The notes under the pieces were generated by a model. It had not been told where the DNA came from and ran no database searches. It was given only the letters and a program-made list of their open reading frames with translations. From contig CAMHAH010000002.1 in the NCBI GenBank assembly GCA_946183365.1, positions 62,001 through 126,000 on the forward strand: a DNA stretch of 64,000 nucleotides, in the 5' to 3' direction. A program made the position numbers and the translations under genes. Shown here piece by piece: positions 1 to 8,133 of the stretch; position 1 is the stretch's first letter, and every line of letters begins with the position of its first letter. The DNA is from an uncultured Clostridia bacterium (GTDB lineage Bacteria; Bacillota; Clostridia; Oscillospirales; Acutalibacteraceae).

Positions 1-2922
1 CTTGTCAAAATACGCTGTGAGCACCTTGCGGTTCTCGGCTGTTATCTTAGCCGAGGCTCCGTCTATATCGGTGAAGGTCTCGCCGTCGGTGCTGTGCTGC
101 AGCTTCCACTCGGCGGGGCATTTATTTGAACCCGCGAGATACAGTGTAAGATTGAGCTGATCATATCCCGTCGCGGGGACAGCGAAGCGGATATAAGGCT
201 CACCCCAGGGGTTCTTTGAGCCGGCTGCCATTATCGGGGTGATAAGAGTGCCCGTCTTGCCGTACTCGGCGTCGCTCCACTCAAGCGCGCGTAGCTTTTC
301 GCCGCTTACGGTGAGGGTCATGGTACCGTTGCCGAGGGTCGCCTTGTAGCCTTCGTCAGAGCTGCCGTATTCGGTCAGCTTGTCTCCCGATACCTTTTCA
401 GCGTTATCGAATATCCATGCCGCGATCGCGTCGGTGAGGTCGGGGGTGATGATCTCTTCCTCGGGCTGAGTGGGTTCTTCGGTCTGCGCCTCGGTGGGCT
501 CGGTTGCGGGTTCGGACGGGATATAAGCGTCTATATACTGGGCGCTGATCCACGCGGCGCGTGAGTTGGTCCAATCCATCATATAATCGAACTGACCGTC
601 AAAGGTGTACTGGTCATATGTTGTCGTTGAGCTGTTCTGTTTGAGAGATACGGCTGTGACCTGACCGTATGCGTTCTTAGTGTAGTCGGCTGTATATCCG
701 CGCAGACTGCCGTGGTCGCAGATCCAGCTCGAGTTGGTGACGAGCTCCCAGACCTTGTAGTTCATATCGGCAGAGCCGCGCAGGATGTCGGCGTATACGT
801 TTGATGAATACAGCTCGCCGTCGGAGATGTTCTTTGAGTTGAGGATATCGAGAGCGGGGAGGAAGTCTTCGAACCATACCCTGCGTACCTCATCCATGAT
901 AACGCTGTTCTTGACTGCCTCCGCGAGGAAGTTGGGGCCTGCGTAGCCGTTCTTCTTTGTCGAGAACCAACCTGAGGGCAGGGTGTAGTCGGTTATACGC
1001 AGACGGCTCAGGTCGCCGCTTACTCCGCGGGCATTGCCCAGAGAATTATCATAGTCCCATACGGGAGAAGCAAAGAACTTATATTTACCGTCTTTGTCGG
1101 GCTTATAGGTGAAATAGAAGGAAGAAGCGCCGCTGTCCCAGTTCTTGCCCAGCTCGTTTATCAGATAGACCTTGGCGAGGGAGTTTATATCGATATAATC
1201 GTTGATGTTAGCTTTGCCGATATTGTTGTACATGACGCTGTACTTTGAGCGGATATATGTGCGCACGGCGTTGTAGTTTGGGTCGTCGGTGGCTAATTCC
1301 GGCGCCTTCATGGTGAGGTTATTGCCGTTCTTCGCAGTGAAATGGAAGTCATCGGCAGCGGGGCTTGAGTCTATCTCGGCGACGAAGCAGAAGTCGTCCT
1401 TAACTCCGCCTGTCTCGGGGTCGAGGTAATCGTCCTCTTCAAAGTCGCTGATAAGGGTGTTTTTGCCTGTGTCTATCTTCTGACAGATCTGGTATGTGCC
1501 CTGATATTCTCCGTTGGTATAAAGGTCGATGAAGCGGCTGTCTGAGGAATAGGGCACGCCTATCTCGTCAGCCAGATCGAAGAGTATGCGGTTGCGAGCC
1601 ATAGCGGCGTCCTGGAAGTTAGATACGAGAGAGAACTTCTTGCACTTTTCCATTCCCGCGAGCTCAATGGTGTTCTGGAAGGTAACATTGAAGCCCTTTT
1701 TGTCAGCGTTCCAAGAGGTGTTGCCGCGACCCTTCATCTTTTTGATCTCTGTATTCTCGATCTTTCCGTCAGGTGTGGAAACAGCGCCCGACGCGGCTAC
1801 CGAGTTTTCTTTGTTTGCCGTCAAGTATGAGAAGAAATCCTTATAGTTCTCGAACTCGTCGGTATTGTTAACCCACAGAGCCGCCTCGGCGGTAGAGAAC
1901 ATGAATTTTACGGTGCGGGTCGAGCCCTTCCAATCAACCTTGTATGATGTATCGGCGTTCACCTTAACTGCAGCTGAGCCGAACGAGGGTACGGTCGTTC
2001 CGTTGACGCTTATATCGCTCGAGAGAGTGCTGAACAGCTCAACAGTGTCATACGCCTTAGCTGAGGACGGCATAAAGAAATAGTATGTGTCGTTGACATT
2101 ATACCATTTCACCCATGCTTCGCTGTCAGACACGCCGTCGACCGCCGCGTGAGCGTAGAGGCAGTCGGACGTCAGAGCGGTTACGGGCGATGAGCCTACC
2201 GTTATCACAGAGGATCTCGTGTCATAGGCTATGACCCTGCCCGTGCTGTTGTAAGCCGTGACAGTAGCCTTTACCGTATAAGCTCCGTCGGCATCGGGAG
2301 TAAAGGTGTAGGATGAGAGGGAGCTTTTGAGCTCGTCGTTTATATAGATAGCGCGGTCTATCCTGCTTGCGGGGACATAGGTGTTTGTGACAGAGATATC
2401 AAAGCTGTCGCCGACCTCGCCTGTATTCGCCGAGATATTCAGAGTGGCGGTGGTATTGTAGTCATAGGTCGAGGTCAGATAGCCCGTGTCGGTCCAGTCG
2501 GTGACCACGACGGTGTTCTTGCCCTCGGCATAGTTGGCGGCAGTCAGCACGATTGACTCGTTCCAGAGCTTTTCGGTGTTGCCGCGCCAGAAGCGCATCA
2601 CGGTAGAGCCCGCCTCATCAGCGGTGACCGTATGGGTATAAATACCGCGTGAGCTGTCGTATTCGGTATTGTCCGAAGGGTCAAACAGGCTCTTGTCGGC
2701 TGTGGATATGACCACAGATTTGTTGTTGTTCAAGGCGCGTGAGGCGTCTGTGAAGTTTACATAGATAGTGGCTCCGGTCGCCCAGCTGTCGGGGTTCTCT
2801 ATCTTGAGATAGAGGATGTCGCCCTCCTGAAAAGCCGCCTGAGCCGAAACGCTGAACGGAGCCGCCGATACGACTGTTATCAGCAACACCAGTGATAGCA
2901 GCAGAGAAATGATTATTTTCAT
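1..2922 (-). CDS. secreted CotH kinase family protein, 3' end missing
   Basis: About 974 residues are visible; the gene runs off the left edge of the window without a stop codon. The start at 2922 has an AGGAG site at 2931-2935 and opens a signal peptide (residues 1 to about 28, hydrophobic, ending near SVSAQA). Residues 30-340 look like several beta-sandwich modules. A CotH-type region follows: MKGRGNTSW at about residue 396, then KKGFNVTF, and PVWDYDNSLGN near residue 620, matching the GRGNSSW and WDxD signatures of the family. A Thr/Glu/Pro-rich linker near residue 805 leads to another beta-rich module that is cut off. CotH proteins are atypical protein kinases, and many Ruminococcus members are exported and cell-surface or cellulosome associated. 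A dockerin may lie beyond the edge, but this is not visible. Confidence 0.85.
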   Translation of the reverse strand, partial: MKIIISLLLSLVLLITVVSAAPFSVSAQAAFQEGDILYLKIENPDSWATGATIYVNFTDASRALNNNKSVVISTADKSLFDPSDNTEYDSSRGIYTHTVTADEAGSTVMRFWRGNTEKLWNESIVLTAANYAEGKNTVVVTDWTDTGYLTSTYDYNTTATLNISANTGEVGDSFDISVTNTYVPASRIDRAIYINDELKSSLSSYTFTPDADGAYTVKATVTAYNSTGRVIAYDTRSSVITVGSSPVTALTSDCLYAHAAVDGVSDSEAWVKWYNVNDTYYFFMPSSAKAYDTVELFSTLSSDISVNGTTVPSFGSAAVKVNADTSYKVDWKGSTRTVKFMFSTAEAALWVNNTDEFENYKDFFSYLTANKENSVAASGAVSTPDGKIENTEIKKMKGRGNTSWNADKKGFNVTFQNTIELAGMEKCKKFSLVSNFQDAAMARNRILFDLADEIGVPYSSDSRFIDLYTNGEYQGTYQICQKIDTGKNTLISDFEEDDYLDPETGGVKDDFCFVAEIDSSPAADDFHFTAKNGNNLTMKAPELATDDPNYNAVRTYIRSKYSVMYNNIGKANINDYIDINSLAKVYLINELGKNWDSGASSFYFTYKPDKDGKYKFFASPVWDYDNSLGNARGVSGDLSRLRITDYTLPSGWFSTKKNGYAGPNFLAEAVKNSVIMDEVRRVWFEDFLPALDILNSKNISDGELYSSNVYADILRGSADMNYKVWELVTNSSWICDHGSLRGYTADYTKNAYGQVTAVSLKQNSSTTTYDQYTFDGQFDYMMDWTNSRAAWISAQYIDAYIPSEPATEPTEAQTEEPTQPEEEIITPDLTDAIAAWIFDNAEKVSGDKLTEYGSSDEGYKATLGNGTMTLTVSGEKLRALEWSDAEYGKTGTLITPIMAAGSKNPWGEPYIRFAVPATGYDQLNLTLYLAGSNKCPAEWKLQHSTDGETFTDIDGASAKITAENRKVLTAYFDK

Positions 2923-3061
2923 GTTGATTACTCCTAATTATTATTTTATATGACTATACATATTAATTATATCGTAAATAAATATAAAATGCCAGAATAT
3001 TTATGTATAAAAAATATTGCAGATTTTAGTGATAATAAACTAAAAAATTTTTCTATTATCT

Positions 3062-3101
3062 CGAACAAATATTTGCTTTTTTCTGTCGGGTGTGTTATAA
3101 T
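3062..3101 (+). promoter_or_regulatory. lexA promoter with candidate SOS box
   Basis: TTGCTT at 3073-3078 and TATAAT at 3096-3101 are 17 bp apart. CGAAC-AAAT-ATTTG at 3062-3075 resembles the Gram-positive LexA box CGAAC-N4-GTTCG: one half is exact and the other has two mismatches. It overlaps the -35 element, as expected for LexA autorepression. Confidence 0.65.
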
Positions 3102-3149
3102 ACATATGTGTTATAAATAAACATTTCGGGAAAGGACAAGGGTGATGAT

Positions 3150-3758
3150 ATGAAGCCGTTAACCTCAAGTCAACAGAAAGTTTATGATTATATCTTAGAA
3201 TGCTCCGAGAACGGACGTATTCCGTCGGTCAGGGAGCTTTGCACCGCTACCGGTTTTAAGTCGACATCTACCGTGGCGTATCATCTCAAGGCTCTCGAGG
3301 AGCGCGGGCTCATCGAGCGTGAAGAGGGTCTCAACCGTTGTATCAGGCTCAAGAACGAGCAGCCCGCCGCAAAGGTGCCGCTTTTGGGACGAGTTACTGC
3401 CGGTCAGCCCATACTCGCGGTACAGGATATAGAGGCGTATATCCCTATCCCCAAGGACGTATCCAAGGGCAGAGAGCTCTTCGCCCTTAAGGTAGTCGGC
3501 GAGAGCATGATAAACGCGGGTATATTTGACGGCGACGTCATCGTTGTGCATCATACCCCCGTAGCCAATAACGGCGATATCGTCGTAGCTATGGTCGAGG
3601 ATGAGATAAGCGGCGAGAGCAGCGCGACGGTCAAACGCTTCTATAAGGAGAAGGGTCATATCCGCCTGCAGCCCGAGAACGACGCGTATGAGCCCATCAT
3701 CGTAGATAAGGCGGTATTGCTGGGCAAGGTGGTCACCCTTATCAGGAATTACGAGTGA
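3150..3758 (+). CDS. lexA: LexA repressor, SOS master regulator
   Basis: This 202-residue protein has the standard LexA length. Residues 1-65 form the winged helix-turn-helix DNA-binding domain (SVRELCTATGFKSTSTVAYHLKALEERG). The self-cleavage site Ala84-Gly85 (RVTAGQP) follows the linker, and the S24 peptidase dyad is Ser119 (VGESM) and Lys162 (ATVKRF). DNA damage loads RecA on single-stranded DNA, which triggers LexA self-cleavage and derepresses repair genes. A GGAAAGGA-type ribosome site precedes the ATG. The gene stands alone behind its own promoter and candidate SOS box, so it is probably autoregulated. The long ORF on the opposite strand is a shadow. Confidence 0.96.
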   Translation: MKPLTSSQQKVYDYILECSENGRIPSVRELCTATGFKSTSTVAYHLKALEERGLIEREEGLNRCIRLKNEQPAAKVPLLGRVTAGQPILAVQDIEAYIPIPKDVSKGRELFALKVVGESMINAGIFDGDVIVVHHTPVANNGDIVVAMVEDEISGESSATVKRFYKEKGHIRLQPENDAYEPIIVDKAVLLGKVVTLIRNYE

Positions 3759-3874
3759 CATCCATTGATCGTTACCGCGGATAACGCGCAAAGGCTTTGA
3801 ACGACAGGAGAAATTATTCTAAAATTGTTAAAGCCGCGTTAATAGAACGTTAACACTTTTGTTCGCGGATCGGA

Positions 3875-4025
3875 TATAATATAGACAGTGCAAGCGAGAT
3901 ACCGTAACTCCTTGCATATGTTCTACCCTCCTCTATACGGGTACATGGCCCGTATAAAAACCCTCATTTTATTTGGATTTATCCCCAAGAGAAAGCGTGC
4001 GTCATCGACGCACGCTTTCTCCCTT
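3875..4025 (+). ncRNA. candidate orphan small RNA with its own promoter and terminator
   Basis: A -10 box TATAAT at 3875-3880 (a poor -35, TTAACA at 3850, sits 19 bp upstream) is followed by about 140 nt with three possible hairpins. These are GTGCAAG/CTTGCAT around 3888-3915, TATACGGG/CCCGTATA at about 3936-3958, and a strong terminator stem at 3989-4021 followed by CCTTTT. It is separated from lexA by its own promoter-like box. It matches no RNA family I can name; the SRP RNA loop, tmRNA and RNase P cores are absent. A 38-codon ATG ORF (MFYPPLYGYMARIK...) also lies inside but has no good ribosome site. Confidence 0.45.
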
Positions 4026-4027
4026 TT
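3989..4027 (+). terminator. strong intrinsic terminator
   Basis: GAGAAAGCGTGCGT (3989-4002) pairs with ACGCACGCTTTCTC (4008-4021), giving a 14 bp stem, followed by CCTTTTAT. The left arm shares AGAAAGCGTGCG with the dispersed repeats at 21716 and 43010. Confidence 0.8.
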
Positions 4028-4070
4028 ATACTAAGTTTCCATTATAAAGTGTTTTAATGAAACTTAGTAT
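4028..4070. repeat. minimal MITE-like element, TTTC-end type
   Basis: ATACTAAGTTTCCATTA at the left and TTTTAATGAAACTTAGTAT at the right are the two ends of the longer elements at 10590 and 40270, here joined with nothing between. It directly follows the T-run of the 3989 terminator. Confidence 0.75.
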
Positions 4071-4107
4071 TATATCATAATATTGTCCGTTATTATTATC
4101 GAGGCGG

Positions 4108-4800
4108 TCACTCAGCGTCTCTGAAGTCATCGTCATCGAGATTATAGACGGTGTTGTCGCGTCGTCTGGGTTTGTATTCGTGATAACGTCTGTCATCCTC
4201 TGAGCCGCCTCTCTCTCTGCGTTCACGGTCTCTTTTAGCCTGCCGTCTGCCGTCAGAGGCGGTATATGCCGCTGTGGAGAATACTACTCCCATGAATACC
4301 GCAACGACTATGATAAAGGCGATGACGCATAGTATCCACCACGCAATATCTACCAGCACCAGCATGAGACAAGCCAGAATAACTACTCCGACACACATTC
4401 CGCCCGCGATAAGCAGCGAGGATATCAGATCCTTCGCGTTATCATAGAACCCTATAGAGGGCATCAGCGCCGCGAACAGGACCGCCGCGACAGCTACGAA
4501 AAAACCTACTACAACGGGCATGGTATGGTATATCAGCATATCGAGCAGCATGGGTATACACAGGATCGCCGCGGGGACTATGGCGTGCTCGCGGTCATAT
4601 CGCCGCCAGACCAGTATCAAAAACACCGTCGCGACGCAGCCGAAGATAGCTGTGCCGACAAAGCCGTGCAGCAGCGGAGCCAAGAACAGCACGATGAAAT
4701 CTATGATAGCGAGTATCGCGAGCCGCGAGCCGATCTTTGTCCTCACGAACGGTCGTATACTGTGTAGTTTTTGTTTGTAGACCGACCATAGTCTGCTCAT
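4108..4800 (-). CDS. hypothetical multi-pass membrane protein with charged tail
   Basis: This 230-residue protein has no family I recognise. After a basic N-terminus (residues 1-27) come about six hydrophobic segments between residues 28 and 175 (for example LAILAIIDFIVLFLAPLLHGFVG and VVILACLMLVLVDIAWWILCVIAFIIVVAVFMGVVF). A cytoplasmic tail rich in Arg, Asp and Glu follows (RRQAKRDRERRERGGSEDDRRYH). GGGGAGG upstream of the ATG supports the start at 4800. The gene is monocistronic and divergent from the rRNA methyltransferase at 4913. The function is unknown; the polar tail suggests an interaction surface, but this is a guess. Confidence 0.75.
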   Translation of the reverse strand: MSRLWSVYKQKLHSIRPFVRTKIGSRLAILAIIDFIVLFLAPLLHGFVGTAIFGCVATVFLILVWRRYDREHAIVPAAILCIPMLLDMLIYHTMPVVVGFFVAVAAVLFAALMPSIGFYDNAKDLISSLLIAGGMCVGVVILACLMLVLVDIAWWILCVIAFIIVVAVFMGVVFSTAAYTASDGRRQAKRDRERRERGGSEDDRRYHEYKPRRRDNTVYNLDDDDFRDAE

Positions 4801-4852
4801 TTAAAACCAACCTCCCCGCAGGGTTTGATATCAATGTTCAGTATACCATATA

Positions 4853-4881
4853 TTGTCAGCTTTTGCAACTTGTGTTATAAT
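4853..4881 (+). promoter_or_regulatory. sigma-A promoter of the RlmI-like gene
   Basis: TTGTCA at 4853-4858 and TATAAT at 4876-4881 are exactly 17 bp apart. They place the transcript start near 4888, which rules out the TTG and ATG codons at 4853 and 4880 as starts and supports 4913. Confidence 0.8.
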
Positions 4882-4912
4882 GAGAGAAAATATGTCGGCA
4901 GCAGGTGAGAAT

Positions 4913-6130
4913 ATGGAAAGAGCATATCCCAAGGTAACGGTCAGCAAGAAGTGCGAGCGCTTTATAAAGGGCGGTCATATATGGGTCTATTCGGATGAGA
5001 TAAAGGATATCGACGGGGCTTATGAAAACGGAGATATCGTTGACGTTTATACAGAGAAGAACAGATATCTCGGCTCGGGTTTCATCAACGATAACTCAAA
5101 GATACGCGTCAGGATAATCTCCAAGAACGCCAACGACCGCTTTGACGAGGCGTTTTACCGCCGCAGGATAAGCTACGCGGTGGATTACCGACTTACGGTC
5201 ATGGGCGAGGACTTCTCTTCCTGCAGGCTCATTTTCGGCGAGGCTGACGGCTTCCCCGGTTTGACCGTCGATAAATTCGAGAATATTCTGGTGGCTCAGG
5301 TGCTGTCGCTGGGCATCGACCGTATCAAGGATATGATATTCGGCAGCCTTATTTCAGTTCTCAGAGAAAAGGGATATACCGTAGACGCGGTATATGAGCG
5401 CAACGACGTCAAGGTCCGCGAGCTTGAGGGCCTTACTCAATACAAGGGCTATTATCGTATGGAAGGGCTCAGGGATGATATCGGTTCTGAGGTAGAGATA
5501 ACCGAGAACGGTATCAAATATATCGTTGATTTTGTCGATGGGCAGAAAACCGGCTTCTTCCTCGACCAGAAGTACAACCGCCGAGCTGTGGCGAAGATAG
5601 CTAAGGGCAAGAGGGTGCTCGATTGCTTCACTCACACGGGAGCCTTCGCGCTCAACGCCGCAACGACCGCTGAACACGTTACTGCGGTGGATATCTCTCA
5701 GACAGCTATTGATATGGCTCGCCGAAACGCAGGGCTGAACGGTTTTACGAACATAGACTTTGTGACAGCGAATGTGTTTGAGCTTTTGACCGAAGCCGAC
5801 AGAGAGCATAAACGCAACTGGGATATGATTATACTCGACCCGCCCGCATTTACCAAGTCGAGGTCTACGGCGCGCTCTGCCGAGAGGGGCTATAAAGAGA
5901 TCAATATGAAGGCGATGAAGTTGCTGCCCCGCGGCGGATATCTCGCGACCTGCAGCTGTTCTCACTTCATGCCCGACGAGCAGTTCAGACGCATGCTGTA
6001 TTCAGCCGCCGCTGACGCGGATGTGAGCCTGAGACAGATCGAGTGCCGCCAGCAGAGCGCCGACCACCCCATACTCTGGGGCGTAGAGGAGACAGAGTAT
6101 CTCAAGTTCTATATCTTCCAGGTGGTTTAA
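4913..6130 (+). CDS. rlmI: class I SAM-dependent rRNA methyltransferase, RlmI-like (23S m5C)
   Basis: The 405-residue protein begins MERAYPKVTVSKKCERFIKGGHIWVYSDEI, the N-terminal PUA RNA-binding domain of the RlmI/YccW family. A central EEHEE-like segment (FGEADGFPGLTVDKF) and the C-terminal Rossmann methyltransferase follow. The latter carries KRVLDCFTHTGAFALNAA (SAM loop), AVDISQTAIDMA, the DPPAF catalytic motif and CSCSHFM, whose Cys is typical of m5C enzymes. RlmI methylates C1962 of E. coli 23S rRNA; the clostridial target is inferred by family. The start at 4913 has AGGTGA seven bases upstream and lies just downstream of the transcription start implied by the promoter. Confidence 0.88.
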   Translation: MERAYPKVTVSKKCERFIKGGHIWVYSDEIKDIDGAYENGDIVDVYTEKNRYLGSGFINDNSKIRVRIISKNANDRFDEAFYRRRISYAVDYRLTVMGEDFSSCRLIFGEADGFPGLTVDKFENILVAQVLSLGIDRIKDMIFGSLISVLREKGYTVDAVYERNDVKVRELEGLTQYKGYYRMEGLRDDIGSEVEITENGIKYIVDFVDGQKTGFFLDQKYNRRAVAKIAKGKRVLDCFTHTGAFALNAATTAEHVTAVDISQTAIDMARRNAGLNGFTNIDFVTANVFELLTEADREHKRNWDMIILDPPAFTKSRSTARSAERGYKEINMKAMKLLPRGGYLATCSCSHFMPDEQFRRMLYSAAADADVSLRQIECRQQSADHPILWGVEETEYLKFYIFQVV

Positions 6131-6144
6131 AACAACTTAAATCA

Positions 6145-6177
6145 AAACTCCCCGTACTCATTTGATACGGGGAGTTT
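6145..6177. terminator. bidirectional terminator between convergent genes
   Basis: AAACTCCCCGTA (6145-6156) pairs perfectly with TACGGGGAGTTT (6166-6177). It can end both the methyltransferase transcript (plus) and the TPM-protein transcript (minus). Confidence 0.8.
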
Positions 6178-6189
6178 GTGTGTAATGGA

Positions 6190-6966
6190 TCAGAAATTAG
6201 AGCTGCCGCCGCTGTAGGAGCCGCCGCCTGAGCTTGAATGAGAGCCGCCCGAGTCATTCTTGGGCTTGGCGGTGCGGGTGACGGTGCTGTAGAGGTATGT
6301 GTCTCGCGACTGGGTAACATTCATGCTGCCCGGTCTTACATAGTTCGCGGCGCCATGCTGCATCTCTACGGTCGTGAGCTTCTTCTTCATAGAGCCCATG
6401 ATCAGCATAGCGATCAAAAAGCCGATACCGAGAGCGATAGGCAGCATATACCACTTGAGGTGAGGTGGTACAGCCTCTTTGAGCCCGAGAGCTATTGAGT
6501 TCAGGAAATCATAATAGCTGTGAGTATCGGGGTTATGATTGGATATAGCGTTACTGCGGATATTGTCGCTCTCTTCGTTCGTGAGGCGCTTCTCGCATTT
6601 GCCTGTGCCGAAAACGCCTACCTTGCGCTTGCCGCCCTCGTCCTTGAGAGTGACATATACGAGCAGTCCGTCAACGTTCACGCCGCAGGTGGTCTCATAG
6701 TATCTGAAAGCGTAGTCGTCGGCTGTGCCGTTGAAAGAGAAGTTTGCGCCTGTCAGATCGTTGGTCGTGATGAATACTACGTTGCATTTGCAGGCGTCGC
6801 TGAGATCCTGCATGGTAGAAAGCAGGGAGCTCTCTTCGCTGTCAGAGAGCAGGTCGGCAGAGTCGTCGAGCTTGACGGTGTAGCTGCCCTCGGCAGAAGC
6901 CGCGACAACGGTCAGCGAAAGGACCATCATGACGGCGAAGATAAAAGCTGTTATTCTTTTGATCAT
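6190..6966 (-). CDS. TPM-domain membrane protein (YdjH/YgcG-like)
   Basis: This 258-residue protein has a signal peptide (residues 1-25, ending ASAEG). A TPM domain covers about residues 30-165 (DSADLLSDSEESSLLSTMQDL, NVVFITTNDL, DGLLVYVTLKDEGGKRKVGVFGTG). One membrane helix (about 172-192, WYMLPIALGIGFLIAMLIMG) precedes a cytosolic Gly/Ser-rich tail ending SGGSSNF. It is the last gene of the three-gene cluster, 12 nt after the zinc-ribbon gene. In Bacillus subtilis the equivalent pspA-ydjG-ydjH-ydjI operon encodes membrane proteins that anchor the SPFH protein YdjI in an envelope-stress system; assignment here is by domain order and neighbourhood. Confidence 0.85.
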   Translation of the reverse strand: MIKRITAFIFAVMMVLSLTVVAASAEGSYTVKLDDSADLLSDSEESSLLSTMQDLSDACKCNVVFITTNDLTGANFSFNGTADDYAFRYYETTCGVNVDGLLVYVTLKDEGGKRKVGVFGTGKCEKRLTNEESDNIRSNAISNHNPDTHSYYDFLNSIALGLKEAVPPHLKWYMLPIALGIGFLIAMLIMGSMKKKLTTVEMQHGAANYVRPGSMNVTQSRDTYLYSTVTRTAKPKNDSGGSHSSSGGGSYSGGSSNF

Positions 6967-6978
6967 TACGGCACCTCC

Positions 6979-8058
6979 TTACAGTATCTGGAAGAGCCAC
7001 ATACCGCCGTATATCAGCGCGCCGACGACGGCGGTGATAAGCGCTGTGAACTTCCAGAATTTACCTGTATCTGTCGGGAGATTACCTACGAATTTACCTG
7101 TCTGACCGTTCATGGCGAAGATGTACTTCTCACCGTTATAGGTGGTGTTCAGCAGCCATACGGGGTAGAAGGCGTATTTAGTCTTGCCGTTATGCAGACG
7201 CACGTTGGCAGCCTCAGTATTGACGGTAACATATCCGTTGACCGTATCGCGGAACGCGTCCTCGGTAGAAGCCTTTACGCGCTCGTTCGCTCTGCCTATC
7301 GATGCCTCGGCGTCTACGTCGTATTTATCGGCGAAGTAACCCGAGAGATAAGCTGTCTGGAAATCTACCGCCTGTGAGAAGTCATAGGGCTCTACGCTCT
7401 CCATAAGGTCGTCGGGCATACGGGAGGAGCCGTCTACGGGAACGTGCTCATAGCCTAAGCTGCCGGCGCGGTAAATGGAGTAGAAGGACGTCTCGGTGTA
7501 ATCATAGCTTGAGTCTGACCATATGCGCGTACGGGTAGCGCGGTAGCGGATATCCGCGTCGGCGTCTGAGTCAAAGAGCCAGAACGGCACATAGATGCCT
7601 TTTATCTCATCGATATGGTTCTCGTCCTTAAAGACCTTGGGCAGCAGGAACTTGTTGAGGTGCTGTTTGTACTGAGCCTTTGCCGCCTCTTTATCGAGCT
7701 TGAAGGGGATGACGTAATCGGGCTTGAGCTCTCCTTTGAACTGCTGCATGATGATGGCGTGGTTGCCGCAGTAGGGGCACTCTGTAGCGGCGGTGTTGGC
7801 GTCGCCGACTATCTCGCCGCCGCAGCTCTGGCATATGTATGAGCGCAGACCTGTCTCTTCGTCCTCAGTCCACTGTGTACCGGCGTCGGTATCCCATTCA
7901 AGGTTATCGGTACCCTCGCTCTTTAGGTCGGCGTCATAGCCCTTCAGGGACTCTACGTCGAACTCGGTATCACAGAACGGACATTTCATCTTTTGTATCG
8001 TGCTGTCAAAGGCTATAGCGCCGCCGCAGCACGGGCATTTATATTCGTGAACTGCCAT
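6979..8058 (-). CDS. TFIIB-type zinc-ribbon membrane protein (YdjG-like)
   Basis: The 359-residue protein starts with paired zinc ribbons: CPCCGG and CPFC within residues 1-30, and CQSCGG and CPYCG around residues 75-100. A long middle domain follows (KPDYVIPFKLDKEAAKAQYKQ, GIYVPFWLFD, YAFYPVWLLNT, which are hallmarks of the YdjG group). One C-terminal membrane helix is near residues 335-358. It lies between the SPFH and TPM genes. B. subtilis YdjG together with YdjH recruits YdjI to the membrane, and the same role is inferred here. A perfect hairpin in the gap before it (8096-8122) may lower its expression relative to the SPFH gene. Confidence 0.85.
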   Translation of the reverse strand: MAVHEYKCPCCGGAIAFDSTIQKMKCPFCDTEFDVESLKGYDADLKSEGTDNLEWDTDAGTQWTEDEETGLRSYICQSCGGEIVGDANTAATECPYCGNHAIIMQQFKGELKPDYVIPFKLDKEAAKAQYKQHLNKFLLPKVFKDENHIDEIKGIYVPFWLFDSDADADIRYRATRTRIWSDSSYDYTETSFYSIYRAGSLGYEHVPVDGSSRMPDDLMESVEPYDFSQAVDFQTAYLSGYFADKYDVDAEASIGRANERVKASTEDAFRDTVNGYVTVNTEAANVRLHNGKTKYAFYPVWLLNTTYNGEKYIFAMNGQTGKFVGNLPTDTGKFWKFTALITAVVGALIYGGMWLFQIL

Positions 8059-8095
8059 ATATTCCTCCTGTTATAAGAGTTGTTATCATCGTAAA

Positions 8096-8122
8096 GAAGG
8101 CTATAGAAACTCTATAGCCTTC
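8096..8122 (-). terminator. intra-operon hairpin, possible partial terminator
   Basis: GAAGGCTATAGA (8096-8107) and TCTATAGCCTTC (8111-8122) form a perfect 12 bp stem with a 3 nt loop. In the minus direction the stem is followed only by TTTAC, so read-through is likely. It lies between the SPFH gene and the zinc-ribbon gene. Confidence 0.65.
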
Positions 8123-8133
8123 CGAAAGTACTG

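Noticed and set aside
3195..3791. 198-codon ORF antisense to lexA
   Set aside because: It lies wholly opposite a certain gene, has no ribosome site or recognisable domain, and reflects codon bias of the real strand.
3815..3850. GTTAAAGCCGCGTTAATAG as a remnant of the mobile element
   Set aside because: Only about 10 bases agree with the element end and the ATACTAAG terminus is missing.
4853..4912. Longer N-terminus for the RlmI-like gene
   Set aside because: The TTG at 4853 is the -35 box itself; the promoter places transcription start near 4888.
6520..7377. 285-codon plus-strand ORF across the TPM and zinc-ribbon genes
   Set aside because: It crosses two real minus-strand genes and the gap between them, and has no ribosome site or family motif.
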